Assembly (NCBI GenBank): GCA_004194705.1
Contig: SADC01001182.1
Location: 434,001 to 498,000, forward strand
Direction of reading: 5' to 3'
From: Ditylenchus dipsaci
Taxonomy: Eukaryota > Nematoda > Chromadorea > Rhabditida > Anguinidae
Length of the DNA: 64,000 bases
Numbering within the stretch: position 1 is the first letter of the stretch; each line of letters starts with the position of its first letter. Below the pieces are notes generated by a model. It was not told the DNA's origin, ran no database searches, and was given only the letters and a program-made list of their open reading frames with translations. The translations under genes and the position numbers were made by a program. Of this stretch, positions 1 to 10,569 are shown piece after piece.

Positions 1-1080
1 GGGTAATCAGAAAATCCTCCATAACTCTTCGCTTCAACTCTGAGTATGTCCGATAATTGCTCTGCGTGTGACTACAAAAACTCGCAAATCTCAGCCACAA
101 GAAACCACGAATGCCTCTTGCAAAATTTTATTTATTTCATTTATGAGCACATAAACACCGTACAATCAACACACATTCACGGACAGTACTTTGCACACTA
201 TTTCTGGCACGTATACATTCAGCATCTGGTCCAACTTGCACACATATAACGATAAATATGGAACAAAGAGCCAATGACAAATCCAGAAATAAGTGACTAA
301 CCGACCCGAATTTGCATGATGTCAATCAAAAACCTTTACGGCTAGTCCAGTTCAACCATAAATTCAAACAGACGACCTGAAAAAACGAAGAAAAGAAATA
401 GACGGCAATTGAAGTGAAGAAACTTATGTATGCACCCAGGAGCGAAAATTCGCACAACTTTGAAAAATAGGCCGGTCCAGTACTTGAGACAACAAGATTA
501 GAAAGCATAAAACTGCACCTATTATTATCAGAAATTCGAAGATCTGAAAAGCGTAGTAAGGATTGACTACAAACGTGATCGAAGAGATACTCAATCACGA
601 CATCCAGATAGACAGCAACAACAGGTCCAATCGACCATCAGAATTTCCTAGTAAAAAAACTGAAAATAATGAACAAAAGAAAAGCGATAGACGGCAAAGA
701 GGCTAAAAAACTTATCTAATGCATTTCAGAGCAGCGTAGTCACACTCCTTTACCGATTTGTCGATGTTCTGAAACAGAAGAATGCCAATTAGGCACAGAG
801 ATCCACAAACCAGCACGCAACATCTCAGTTAACACAATCTTCGAGCCAGAAAAAATGTAAAACTCGCAGCAGATCAGCGAAGTACACCGATATTGATTCG
901 AGAATTCAAAATGAACATTTCAAACAGAAAATGTTTGCATTCAAAAAACAATTCGTGCCAAAACCATAGTGTAGGATTTTGTCCCCGGGAATTCAAATAT
1001 CAACAAATGACTTATCAACAGGAAAGCATGCTCCTTTAACCCTTAAAAATGTGTAGGTGAAATTTAGCTTCACTTGTTAT
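1..1080. other. Left-edge region, no gene recognised
   Basis: No protein family is recognisable in either strand here. The short open frames lack introns in phase, homology or codon bias that I can see. The text is AT-rich non-coding sequence with no obvious tandem repeat until about 1085. It may be intron or intergenic DNA of a gene lying to the left. Confidence 0.4.
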
Positions 1081-1084
1081 CCAC

Positions 1085-1400
1085 CCTCCGACCAGGCTAA
1101 GGATAAAATCCGCGGATAAAAATCCGTATTCACAGATTTTTATCCGCGGATATTTTCATTATTGCTACGGATATTTTTTTATCCGCGGATTTATCCCTAT
1201 CCGCGAATTTATCCGTGGATATTTTGATTATTGCTACCGGTCCAGATTTTATCCGCGGATAAAATCCGTGGATATATCCGCGGATTTATCCTTAGCTGCG
1301 GATAAATCCACGGATTTTTTCCTTATCCGCGGATAATTCTATCCGTGATTGTTACTACGGGTTTTTATCCGCGGATATTTTTATCCGTTGATTGTTACTA
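1085..1400. repeat. ATCCGCGGAT-based tandem/inverted repeat
   Basis: The palindromic core ATCCGCGGAT and variants (for example TTTATCCGCGGATA) recur more than ten times with short T-rich spacers, in both orientations. This is the look of the subterminal repeats of a hAT-type MITE like others in the window, but I could not fix its ends or a target duplication. Confidence 0.6.
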
Positions 1401-1493
1401 CCACCCTGCTTCATTTTTTCACTTTTTGATGAGTTTTGTGGTCATGCTGTACTTTTCCTTATAGAGCCCATTATGAACGGTAAACTCCCAACT

Positions 1494-1627
1494 GCCATGA
1501 TTCCCAACTGTCATGACCCGACTGTCATGAGTGCCAACTGTCATGACCCGACTGTCATGAGTGCCAACTGTCATGACCCGACTGTCATGATTCCCAACTG
1601 TCATGACCCGACTGTCATGAGTCCAAC
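1494..1627 (+). repeat. Terminal minisatellite, left arm
   Basis: About nine tandem copies of a roughly 15-base unit, AACTGTCATGACCCG / AACTGTCATGAGTGCC, alternating in two variants. Its reverse complement forms the array at 5022-5158, so the two arrays are arms of one inverted repeat. It reads open by chance on both strands because the unit length is close to a multiple of three. Confidence 0.85.
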
Positions 1628-1717
1628 GGTTATGGTTATATATCTCCTCACATATATCTCCCTTGCATATATCTCCCAAAATCCCATATTTAACTTATAT
1701 TTGTCTAACAACACTAA

Positions 1718-1982
1718 TACCGTATTTACTGTATTAAGTCCCCATGGGGAGTTATTTTTCAACCCTTAAAAAATCGGAAAAAAATATTTCGATTTTGAGA
1801 TTTTTGGGTGCTCAACCAAAATTTAAAAAGTGGAATCAGGTAAACTCGCGGCAACTAAGAAAACGCAAAAAACAGATTTGCGAAATGTTCGATCTAGGCT
1901 GAGATATAAGGTCCGTAGGGTGGGGACTTATTAGAGGGTGGGAGTTATTAGAGGGTGGGGAGTTAATACAGTAAATACGTAT
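1718..1982. mobile_element. TA-flanked MITE (TACCGTATTT family)
   Basis: Starts with TACCGTATTTACTGTATTAA and ends with its near complement (AATACAGTAAATACGTA). Internal GTGGGGACTTATTAGAGGGT is typical of this family. Related copies are at 29551-29804 and 33562-34372. TA ends suggest a Tc1/mariner-type element. Confidence 0.7.
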
Positions 1983-2217
1983 ACCGTTGTTGATGGCATC
2001 CAGCTGGTGCTAGCCAGAAAAGGCTACACAAGTGGTGTTACTCTTATCTGCGGTGGTAGTCGCCAGGTAGCGGTACCTAGGTGGAGGTCTTTAAGTAGTG
2101 ACATCCAGTTAGTAATGGTACCCTGGTAGTCATGTAGGGGTTGAGACACCTATCGATGTGAAGGTAACTATGCAGTGGTGCTCATGTAATTTTAGTGTTA
2201 AGTTAAGTCCCCAATGG

Positions 2218-2420
2218 AGCTCTTTCACTCTCACTCGCACTCTGCTTCTCACTCTAACTCGCACTCTGTCCCCAATGGAAAATGAAAAATGCTCACTCTC
2301 ACTCTGTTGTCACTCTCACTCGCACCCTGTCCCCAATGAGAAAATTGTGAAATTTTCACATTCACTCTCACTCTCACACTCACTGTTCTCGTTCACTCTT
2401 TTCTCAATGACAATGTTGTT
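2218..2420 (+). repeat. CACTCT/CTCGCA microsatellite
   Basis: Repeated CACTCTCACTCGCAC-type sequence broken by two copies of a CCCCAATG(A/G)A motif. Similar but shorter tracts are at about 4465-4495 and 19380-19505. Low complexity; reading frames across it are not genes. Confidence 0.8.
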
Positions 2421-2727
2421 GTTTTTGACCGACTACTAGGTGTCGTTGCGTCGGTCCTTCACATCTTGATTGTTGTATTTCATTTTTCAGGTCCATCGCT
2501 ATGCTGTCATCAAAGTAACGAAGCTCAAAGTCAACGATCCCGATCCGTCCAGTCTGTCAAAGTTCATCCACTGGGGTGTGTAATTGGTGTGCTCTTTATA
2601 GACGCTAATTAACTATGTAATGAGTCAGGTCCTAACAGACACTCTGGACCGTATAGAAATTATGGACGATAGCAAGAAGAACAGAAAGGCATATTAACGG
2701 GTTTGGAATTTCAATTTTTTCATTCAG

Positions 2728-3480
2728 GATCTCAGCGAAATGATGCGACTTTCTTCTACCAGACGATTCGAGTGGGAATCCACGCTTGAATTCTTCGTTG
2801 CTGGGGTCTCTTGTCTTTTTGTTGTTACTACAGCTCTTTCGCTTTTATACAGACTTTCGACAAGGTTGGAAGTTAGTTTTTTTTATAAAATTTTACCTTC
2901 AGAACTAGTTCAATTCTTTTCAGTGGCAATGGTGATTCCCTTTTGGTTGTGTTGGCCTGATATGCGATTCCTGTTCTCTATTTGGAAATGGCTCTTGGAC
3001 AATATTCTTCCTTGGATCCGTTTATGCTTTTCCTCGTCTTTTTCCTCCTCTGTCTGGTAATCTTTCTTGCAAGCGATTATTTCAATTTACTATGCCTTTT
3101 TTCAGCTATCGGCTACAGATTTTGGGCTGTGGCACTTGTAGGAACGGTTTCAAATCAAGCTGTCATCATGGTCTGCTTGGATCTGCTCATGTCTTCTGTC
3201 TCTACGGTTTGGAACGGGAAAATCCACTTCGCCCACTGCCATCATTACTACAACACTGAAGGTATTATACTAACTTTTCAGCCTATGCAGATACTGACGC
3301 TGGAGGGATTTCAATGTTGTTTTTACTCAAGCTGTTTTTGATCAAAGAGCAGCCCGACGGACTACAGAAACTGGAAAATAAGTTCGAAATGATCTTCTGC
3401 ATTACTACAACGGAATCGGAGCTGCAGAGTGGAAAAATCAAATGGTCTAATTTCTTCTCCCTGTCGTTAAGTTGTTACTG
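2728..3480 (+). pseudogene. SLC6 (Na+/neurotransmitter symporter) gene relic
   Basis: SLC6 proteins are sodium-coupled carriers of amines and amino acids. Four exon-like blocks can be read: 2728-2864, 2924-3056, 3106-3261 and 3282-about 3480, with GT-AG introns of roughly 20-60 bases between them. Block 1 has the TM1-like WESTLEFFVAGVS. Block 2 has LYLEMALGQYSSLDP, the family's TM2 signature. Block 3 aligns with the TM3 region (VALVGTVSNQAVIM ... CHHYYNTEG). Block 4 resembles the next stretch (HYYNGIGAAEWK, then IKW). The frame changes within blocks 1 and 4, and a TGA stands in frame before IPVLYLEM, so it cannot encode a working carrier. TM4-12 are absent. All of it lies inside the foldback-like element 1479-5162, suggesting capture followed by decay. 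A possible further exon at 2492-2580 (VHRYAVIKVTKL) was not recognised. Confidence 0.72.
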
Positions 3481-4320
3481 TTGTTAATTTTTGCTGGAAA
3501 TAAACAAGTAGTGGGTTCGTAAATTTGGTTTGTTGATTAGGTGTTAGTTGGTTTGTCAGTGTCTGATTGCTTACCAGCATTTAGTACGTAATCTGAGTTT
3601 TCGACAACTATCTAGAGATGGTTTCACGTGTTTGGAATTGTCTAGAGTATTCATGGCGGTTTTCAACTAAGCTTTATTCCCTTCCCCTCCCAATACAGCC
3701 CTTATTCCCTTTAAAATTCGAAAGGCGCCAATTTAAAATTTTCAAATTTTGACCAGAAAAACCATGATGCCCCCCCTCCCTGTGGATCGAATTTTTTTTA
3801 GAACTAAAAAAACAGCCGGCTTTCTCACGAAATCGGGGTCGAGAAACACAAATATGATGTTATCTCATAGATTGATCACATTCTATACTCAAGCCAAATA
3901 AATAGTAATTTGACATTACCAAAAAAACCATGATACCCCCCGCTGTGGTTCGGAAAATTTTTTTTTCTCAGAACCAAAAAAACGCGCGCTTTCTCATGAA
4001 ATCGGGGTCGAGAAACACGAATATGAAGTTATCTCCTCCACCTGATCAGTCCCCGTGGGGGGGGGGGGGATTCGTCACTGCAACCGGTGTCGGAAAATTG
4101 GGGCCATTTGGTTGTTTAGGGTGGTTGTGAGTGATTTAGGGTGGATTCGAATGATTCCGGGTGATTTTAGACCATTTGGGGCGTTTAAGGTGGTTTTGAG
4201 AGGTTTTGGGTGGTTTCGGGTGTTTTTGGACCATTCGGGGTGTTCAAGCTGGTTTATAGTGGTTCAGGCTCACTTGGAATAGTTTTAAGTGGTCCGGGCT
4301 GGTTTATGTATCCTGAGAAT
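3480..4320. repeat. Dispersed repeats, no gene
   Basis: Holds the motif CTCCCAATACAGCCCTTATT (about 3687), seen at least six more times in the window, two related copies of an AAACCATGATRCCCCCC block (3762 and 3927) each followed by a GAAATCGGGGTCGAGAAACA block, a G-run, and a degenerate GGTGGTTTNGGG tract (4090-4300). All belong to repeat families found again near 18.4-18.9 and 57.5 kb. Confidence 0.6.
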
Positions 4321-4960
4321 GAATCAAAATAAGTTGGACAGAGAGTTCATATATTTCTACTCGATAAAAAGCGCTCAACATCCGTAAAAGCAGGTCTGAA
4401 GCATACCTTTGATCAATCGAACAGTTTAATAAAATGGTCTGAGTACAAAGCATAAAAAGTCCCATTGGAGACAGAGTGCGAGTGAGAGTGCAAATAAAAC
4501 TCGCAGTCCACATTTGGACTTCGAGTCCTTCGTGACACTTTTGATATGTGACTGATTAAAATAGTTTTTAACCCTGAAAAGGCTACTTTTCAGCCAAAAA
4601 TGTCTCTTTGGCTCTAGGTTTGAAGCTAAACCACCTGAGCATTGGACACCTAAATGCCTTACGGGTTACGAAACTACTCCAGAAGTGGGTTTCCACACAA
4701 TTCTGGATATGGTATATTTAATTTGAATTACTTATGGCTAATATTCAAATTTTGGATTCCGAAGATGTATTCCCATTTAGGTATAGTACCAGGTGGTGTC
4801 CTAACCAACTTGAGAATTACTGGTCTTATAATGAATATGTTATGACCGTTATTTCAAGAAAAAGTAATGTCTGCTAGCACCAGAATTTAAACGTGTAAGC
4901 TCAAAATTTTGGAGGGGAATTTGTTAACCTTTAAGTTAAATAAATGTGGAAGATTGGGAT
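4320..4960. other. No gene seen
   Basis: AT-rich sequence inside the right half of the foldback-like element. A short CACTCT tract lies near 4465-4495. No coding signal recognised. Confidence 0.4.
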
Positions 4961-5021
4961 TTTTGGAGATACAGACTGGGGAGATATATGTGAGGAGATA
5001 TATAACCATAACCATTGGACT

Positions 5022-5158
5022 CGTGACAGTCGGGTCATGACAGTTGGGACTCATGACAGTTGGGTCATGACAGTTGGCACTCATGACAGTCGGGTCATGA
5101 CAGTTGGCACTCATGACAGTCGGGTCATGACAGTTGGGAATCATGACAGTTGGGTATC
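5022..5158 (-). repeat. Terminal minisatellite, right arm
   Basis: Tandem CATGACAGTTGGCACT-type units, the reverse complement of the array at 1494-1627, with the same two alternating unit variants. It ends four bases before the right end of the foldback-like element. Confidence 0.85.
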
Positions 5159-5336
5159 GTTCTTATGAACATGTCAATTCCATTCTCTGGTATGATTTGG
5201 CCTAATTTGTGCGTTTTGAATTATTAAGTGTTGTTGATTACTCTGCCCACGGTCAATTGTGCTGCTAATTCCCTGTAAAGTGACTAGAGTTTAGTACGTT
5301 GCTTCCGCAAGGGTATATATGATTATATTATGCTAT

Positions 5337-5612
5337 TGCTGATATAACACGCCTCCATTTACACCTTTTTTTTCATTTTTCTGACTCATAAAAAACACCC
5401 ATTTTTCTGTGTCTAATTCTGCCCGCGCTTTACAACTGTAGAATTTCTCGTATATTATACTAGAAATTCTAATGTTAACGACGGGGCAATATCTGATTCA
5501 GAAAAATGGGTGTTTCTTCTGAGTCTGAAAAAAATCATTGGAAATTTTTGACTAAAATTTTTTCCAAAAGCCAAAAGTCAGAAATAATGGAAGTTATAAT
5601 GGAGGCGTATTG
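5337..5612. mobile_element. MITE with ACGCCTCCATT ends
   Basis: Inverted termini ATAACACGCCTCCATTTACA and TTATAATGGAGGCGTAT, plus an internal inverted AAACACCCATTTTTCTG / CAGAAAAATGGGTGTTTC pair. About 270 bases, non-coding. The target duplication is not clear. It lies about 400 bases upstream of BUB3. Confidence 0.6.
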
Positions 5613-5996
5613 TATGACAACTGTCCATTTATTTTTTGTCAATCCATGAATGGGGGTTCATCAACTGGCAACCACTTTTTACATGTGGTTGTCTTCATGA
5701 CGTATTTAGATATGGACTTGCATCATATACATATCCGCAATTTGGGGTGCCTATTTACTTACTTATTTTCATATTCTTCTGAGAAGAATCTTCTCTACAG
5801 TTGCCAATAATTAAAGCGTTGATTTCGTGTTTTTGGCGAGAAATTTGGCAAATTGTTTTTTAGCAATTTTAACCATTCAAAAAATGTTATTTTGCCGTAC
5901 TCCGAACCGTTTAAGCTCAGCCTAAAGTTCTGCTCTGAAAAAATTTCCAATTTCTAGTGATCGTAAAGGAGCTTCAGGTCAAATCAAGCCCAAGAG

Positions 5997-8900
5997 ATGA
6001 ACCCCCATTATGTTGCTGCAGCCAACGAGTTTCCAATAAATATCAAAAGCACATTGGGAATATCAAAAGTTGAGGTCAGATACAACCCTTTCTTCAATAT
6101 CACTCGTACAACCTTTTATATTTTTTCAGTTTTCTCCTGATGTTACAAGACGTCTTCTTGCTGTTTCTGCATGGGATGGATACGTGAGTCGGAAATATTT
6201 TTGAATCTGATGAGTTAAAATTTTTGTCCAGGTAAAAATTTATGATGTCGTCAATCCAAACAGTCCAATTGAAGTTCGAACCTATTATCACAGCAAGTCG
6301 GTCCTTTCCTGTACCTTTGTGGTCAGTCTCGGTTTTGTTTTGACTTCTATATTAATATCTGACTATTTTCTATTCTCCTAGGATTCAAGTAAAGTAGTCA
6401 GCGGAGGCCTGGACGAAGTGGTGAAAGTATGTGATCTGGAGACCGCACGCGAAACAGTCATGGGCCAGCACACGGATGGGGTCAGGTGAGAACTTTTTCT
6501 CACTAATGGTCAATGAATCATTAAACTCTTGTTTGTCTTAGATGCTTGGAGTTTTGCACGACGATGCGAGTAGCTGTTTCTGGTGGATGGGACAACCTTC
6601 TGAAGGTACTTTTTCCGGATTACACACCCAGTTTAAAATTTTGTGGTGGTCATATGTTTCAGCTATGGGATATTCGAGCACTAATGCCAGTAGGAGCTAT
6701 GGAATGCGGGGACAAAGTGTAAGTGATTGCTTTTGAATAATCTCCAATTATTCATTCGAGCGGTTCAAAAAAGAGTACGTGGAGAGACGTAAGGGAACTG
6801 TCCCCTCGATTAAAATTTTGCACATGCTGCTGGGCGTAAAAGCCATTTCTTTTAAAAGAAAAAACGAAATGGATGGATTTCTAAGTACAGGGTGTCTCAA
6901 GAAATTTGATACACTTTGAAGAGTCATAACTTTTTTTCTGGAGTAAATTTTGAAAAACTGTCAACGCAGATCGACTCAGAATCGCATGACAATTTTTTTG
7001 GTATATAAAGTCAAAAACACGATTTTCGCTTGGCCCCTGTGGTTTGAGTCTTGCCCATCCAGAGACCATCCAAAGTCCAGGACCCGAAACACAGGGGGGA
7101 CCAAGCGAAAATCGTGTTTTTGACTTTATATACCAAAAAAAGTGTCATGCGATTCTGAGTCGATCTGCGTTGACAGTTTTTCAAAATTCACTCTAGAAAA
7201 AAGTTATGACTCTTCAAAGTGTATAAAATTTCTTGGGACACCCTGTACGGGAAACGGTAAATTCGCCCACAGTAAATTCGCCCACAGTAAATTCGCCCAC
7301 GGTAAATTCGCCCACAGGTAAATTCGCCCACAGGTAAATTCGCCCACAAAAGTTGTCCCGATACGAAATGTTTTGTTACTGCTCGGTCCACACTTTTGAA
7401 ATTCATGCGTTTTAGAGGAGGCCAACCCTATTCAGCATGTCTGAGTTAGTCCAGAAAACAGGTTTTAGAATGTGAAAAACGTAAAAGAAAAATTCGCACC
7501 AAGTGGACGACCACTTGGTTTCAATGGTGTAAATTACAACTTCGGTACTGCCAACTGAGTACTATGACTAATAGGGTTGTCGAGGCCTCGGATTTTTCGA
7601 GGCGAGGCCTCGATTCCTCGAACGCACCTCGAAATTTTCGAGGCCTCGCCTCGAACCTCAATCCTCGAAATTTTCGAGGCCTCGCCTCGATCCTCGCCTC
7701 GAAAATTTCGAAACCTCGCCTCGAAAACTCGAAAATTTCGCATACACAACCGAAATGACTTTATTAGGTAAGAGGTAAGGAGACTCGGCAATCGAAAAGG
7801 CAGATTGCTGTCTACGATGAAGTCAGTCAGATCACTTATCAACTGCTGGCTTTTCTGCTTGGAATAGTTCGGACTGAACAGCGTAGCAACGGATTCCACC
7901 TTGGCTTTCTTTGTCGCAATTGGTCCACCTTCTTTTCTTCGCACTGCTTCTTTGTGTTCTTCTGTATTCAAGTGATCCAGGCAACCAGTTGTAGTTCCAC
8001 TTTTGCCAAGACTGATCTCTTTCCCACAATCACACACTGCTTTGTTCCCGACTTTTTTAAAATGCTTCCAAACGATAGACAGCATTATCTAAAACAGTAA
8101 TACTTTGAGTATGCGCACTAGTTTAAAGATCAACCAATTCAGAGGAGTGGTTCAAAAATAAGAGTTAGCTAAGAAAAGAGCTTCTAAATTATGCAAAAGA
8201 TGCAAGGCACGAAAAAGTTTTTTGAAAAAACATCAAAATTTTAACAAATTTAGTTTGACATGTTTTTTCAATATTAAATTTTCGAAATTTTAAAATCGAG
8301 GCTTTGCCTCAAAACTCGATCCTCGAAATTTTCGAGTCCTCGCATCGCCTCGAACCTCGATCCTCGAAAGTTTCGAGGCCTCGCCTCGAACCTCGATCCT
8401 CGAAAGTTTCGAGGCCTCGCCTCGCCTCGAACCTCGATCCTCGAAATTTTTCGAGATTCGAGGGGAATCCTCGAAATCGAGGCCTCGCCTCGACAACCCT
8501 AATGACTAAGATACCACTGCCTAGAAACTGTATTCCTCTACTACCCAAGTACCACTTTCTAACCACTTCCACCTAAGTGCGATAGCTCGTCAATAACTTG
8601 GTACAGTCGACGCTCGATATAACGTCCCGCAAGGGACCGGCCAAAATGGGACGTTATATCGAACGGACGTTATATCGAGCGTTCATTTGACTAAATTTTA
8701 GTCAAAGCTGACCAAATTCGTGATTTTTTTGGGACGTTATATCGAGCGGGACGTTATATCGGGGAGTCGTTATATCGAGCGTCGACTGTATAACCACCTG
8801 GATACCACTTTCTTGGTACTACCACCTCAGAACCACTTTCCTGTTTCTACCACCTCCATGCACCTGGATACCCTACGGGATACGAAACTACTCCAAAACT

Positions 8901-10334
8901 TGGCTTCCTGTAGTTTTTTAAATCTTTTCTATAATACAACTTAAGGTAAAACCTGTTAAAACAAAGGTAAAACCAAAACCTGTTTTCTGGACTAACTCGG
9001 ACATGCAGAAGGCGGTTTGATAATAGTAAAATTAGTTTTCTCTGGTATTTTTTGAGTATTGGAAAATAATTGATTTAAGGAAATCAATTATTGCACAAAA
9101 CTCGTGAAATACCCGAGAAAACGGCATTTCGCCACTGTCAAACCATCTTCAGCATGTCCGAGTTGGTCCAGAAAACAGATTTTGGAACATGAAAAACGTA
9201 AAAATTGCACCGAGTGGACGACCACTTGGTTTGGTTGATTCAGACTAAAAAATTCAAATTCCCGCAAAATTTTCAAAATGCATGAATTTCAAAAGTGTGG
9301 ACTAAGCAGTAACAAAAAATTTCGTGTCGGGACAAATTTTGTGGGCGAATTTACCTGTGGGCGAATTTACCGTGGGCGAATTTACTGTGGGCGAATTTAC
9401 TGTGGGCGAATTTACCTAGAGCCCCCTGTACAATGGATTTGGATTTACTAATGGGTTTCTAAGTACACTTCTTTTTTTTTCTTATCAAAATCTAACCAAA
9501 ATTGTAATATTTGTTTAGCTATGCTCTTGATGTGGTCGACAATCGGGCTGTCGTGGAACCAAAGATCGCAGGGTACTGGTGTGGGATGTTCGCAGCATGA
9601 AATGTGATTTTTGTTGCTTATTTTGATTCTGACCAAGTAAAGCCCATTGCAGCACCTCTTGAAACACGCGAGTCTCCTCTTAAGGTCTTCAATTATTTTT
9701 TAATAAATTTTTACAAATCCTGATTCACCCCCATTTTAGTTCCAAACAAGAGCCATCAGAGCCATTCCTTCTGGTGAGGCCTTTGTTCTGTCCTCAATCG
9801 AAGGTCGTGTTGCTGTGGAATACTTTGGTCAGGATCCTGAAGTTCAGAAGAATAAGTATGCCTTCAAGTGTCACAGGTGACATGAGATTAATTATTGTAA
9901 TTCGCTTATATTATTTTATTTAATCTGCAGGGTGAAGGACGACTCTGGAGAACAAATATTCCCTGTCAATGCCATCGCTTTCCATCCAATTCATCGCACA
10001 TTCGCCACAGGTGAAATTTCTGATAGACCATGAGAAAGCGAACCGATTATAAATTGTAGGGGGCTCAGACAATATGGTAAACATGTGGGATCCATTCAAC
10101 CGGAAGCGGTATTTGATTACATAAGTTTGAGTCCGAAGCATTTTTCTCCTTTTCAGCCTTTGCCAGTTCCGCAAGTTCTCCACTTCAATAGCCAGTCTAT
10201 CGTTCAGTCCAGATGGGGGGATGCTCGCCATAGCTTCTACCTATTTATACGAAGAAGAAGTCGGTCCAACGCCTGTTCCGGAGAGCACCCTGACGATAAG
10301 AAAGATGACAGAACTTGAGACACGCCCGAAGTGA
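5997..10334 (+). CDS. bub3: BUB3 spindle-checkpoint WD40 protein (one frame slip)
   Basis: BUB3 is a seven-bladed beta propeller that docks BUB1/BUBR1 on KNL1 MELT repeats at kinetochores. Exons by eye: 5997-6074, 6130-6183, 6232-6321, 6382-6485, 6542-6605, 6663-6718, 9519-9603, 9638-9684, 9740-9876, 9931-10010, 10060-10108, 10157-10334. The product is about 330 residues, the family size. Visible signatures: SAWDGYVKIYDV, SGGWDNLLKLWDIR, RRVLVWDVRSM, LSSIEGRVAVEYF and GGSDNMVNMWDPF. ATG at 5997 gives MNPHYVAAANEFPINIK, a normal start. In exon 7 one base is missing after VVDNRAVV: the frame must shift to read GTKDRRVLVWDV. Either a consensus error or an inactivating deletion. The intron 9604-9637 is only 34 bases and could be wrong. 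The stop TGA (10332) overlaps a GTGAGT donor-like sequence. Intron 6 (6719-9518) is swollen by nested transposons. Confidence 0.88.
6886..7247. mobile_element. Mariner-type palindromic MITE
   Basis: Near-perfect palindrome of about 360 bases. It begins TACAGGGTGTCTCAAG and ends with the complement (CTTGGGACACCCTGTA), and the TA ends and ACAGGGTGTC motif are typical of mariner TIRs. Arms share GAGTCATAACTTTTTTTCTGG-like text. Its right tip (CCCTGTAC) was duplicated by the later insertion of 7249-9423. Confidence 0.8.
7572..8501. mobile_element. hAT element with TAGGGTTGTCGAGGC ends
   Basis: Terminal inverted repeats TAGGGTTGTCGAGGC and GCCTCGACAACCCTA, with an 8-bp target duplication ATGACTAA (7564-7571 and 8502-8509). 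Subterminal regions are packed with CGAGGCCTCG/CCTCGAAATTTTCGAGG repeats. The interior keeps a BED-finger exon on the minus strand, so this is a deletion derivative of a hAT transposon. Confidence 0.85.
7770..8085 (-). pseudogene. BED zinc-finger fragment of hAT transposase
   Basis: The minus-strand frame begins with MLSIVWKHFKKVGNKAVCDCG and continues through GKSGTTTGCLDHLNTEEHKEA. The C-x-C ... L-x2-H-x4-H spacing is that of a BED DNA-binding finger at the N terminus of hAT transposases. After about 100 residues the frame runs into the CG-rich subterminal repeats; the catalytic and dimerisation parts are missing. Confidence 0.7.
8602..8790. mobile_element. pogo/Tigger-like MITE
   Basis: TACAGTCGACGCTCGATATA at the left and its complement at the right (GATATAACG motifs repeated inside, TA at both tips), 189 bases. 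The sister copy at 31969-32156 has CAGTCGAACTCCGATATAAG. Termini of this kind are typical of pogo/Tigger non-autonomous elements. Confidence 0.8.
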
Positions 10335-10563
10335 GTACAAATATATATATCGACTTTCTTTTGTGTGTGTTGTCTCCCTATTTCCTCAATCTTTAGACCT
10401 TCGATAACTCAGTGATGTTGTTGCACTTAAGAATTGCTCCTTTTGCGAAATGCGCATTGTGTTTCAAAGTGTTTATATTTTGTGTTGTTGTCTTCTTTGT
10501 TCCAGATCTCGTTTGTTCGAAGTCCCGATAAAAGTTGTTTGTCGTCTGGTTGTATTTTACGGT

Positions 10564-10569
10564 AATAAA
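10564..10569 (+). terminator. Poly(A) signal downstream of BUB3
   Basis: AATAAA 230 bases past the BUB3 stop, followed by a GT-rich stretch (GAGCGTGGTGGCTGG). The distance suits a short 3' UTR. A T-rich CCAG acceptor-like site at about 10500 leaves open a 3' UTR intron. Confidence 0.5.

Larger units (their letters stand above)
1479..5162. mobile_element. Foldback-like element carrying SLC6-like exons
   Basis: A 3.7-kb element flanked by the direct repeat TTATGAAC (1471-1478 and 5163-5170). Its ends are inverted: GGTAAACTCCCAACTG on the left, and the complement of GAACGATACCCAACTG on the right. Just inside lie inverted minisatellites, followed by an inverted copy of a TATATCTCCTCACATATATC-like block (about 1640-1675 and 4978-5010). 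The interior holds a MITE, CACTCT microsatellite and degenerate SLC6 transporter exons. The architecture matches FB/NOF-like or MULE-like foldback elements elsewhere in this window. No transposase was seen inside, so it would be non-autonomous. Gene capture is inference. Confidence 0.72.
7249..9423. mobile_element. Foldback-like element in BUB3 intron 6
   Basis: Flanked by CCCTGTAC (7241-7248 and 9424-9431). The ends GGGAAACGGTAAATTCGCC and GGCGAATTTACCTAGAGCC are inverted and run into inverted arrays of the GTAAATTCGCCCACA unit (7256-7350; 9340-9415). Further inverted blocks follow, such as AAGTGGACGACCACTTGG. A hAT element (7572-8501) and a TA-flanked MITE (8602-8790) sit inside. Same architecture as the elements at 1479, 12413, 21411 and 45794. 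Confidence 0.78.

Noticed and set aside
1479..1625. Left array as a centromeric or telomeric satellite
   Set aside because: It is short, has a matched inverted partner at 5022 and sits within octamer duplications.
1392..1769. Long open frames on both strands
   Set aside because: They run through the CATGACCCGACTGT minisatellite; repeat-length artefact.
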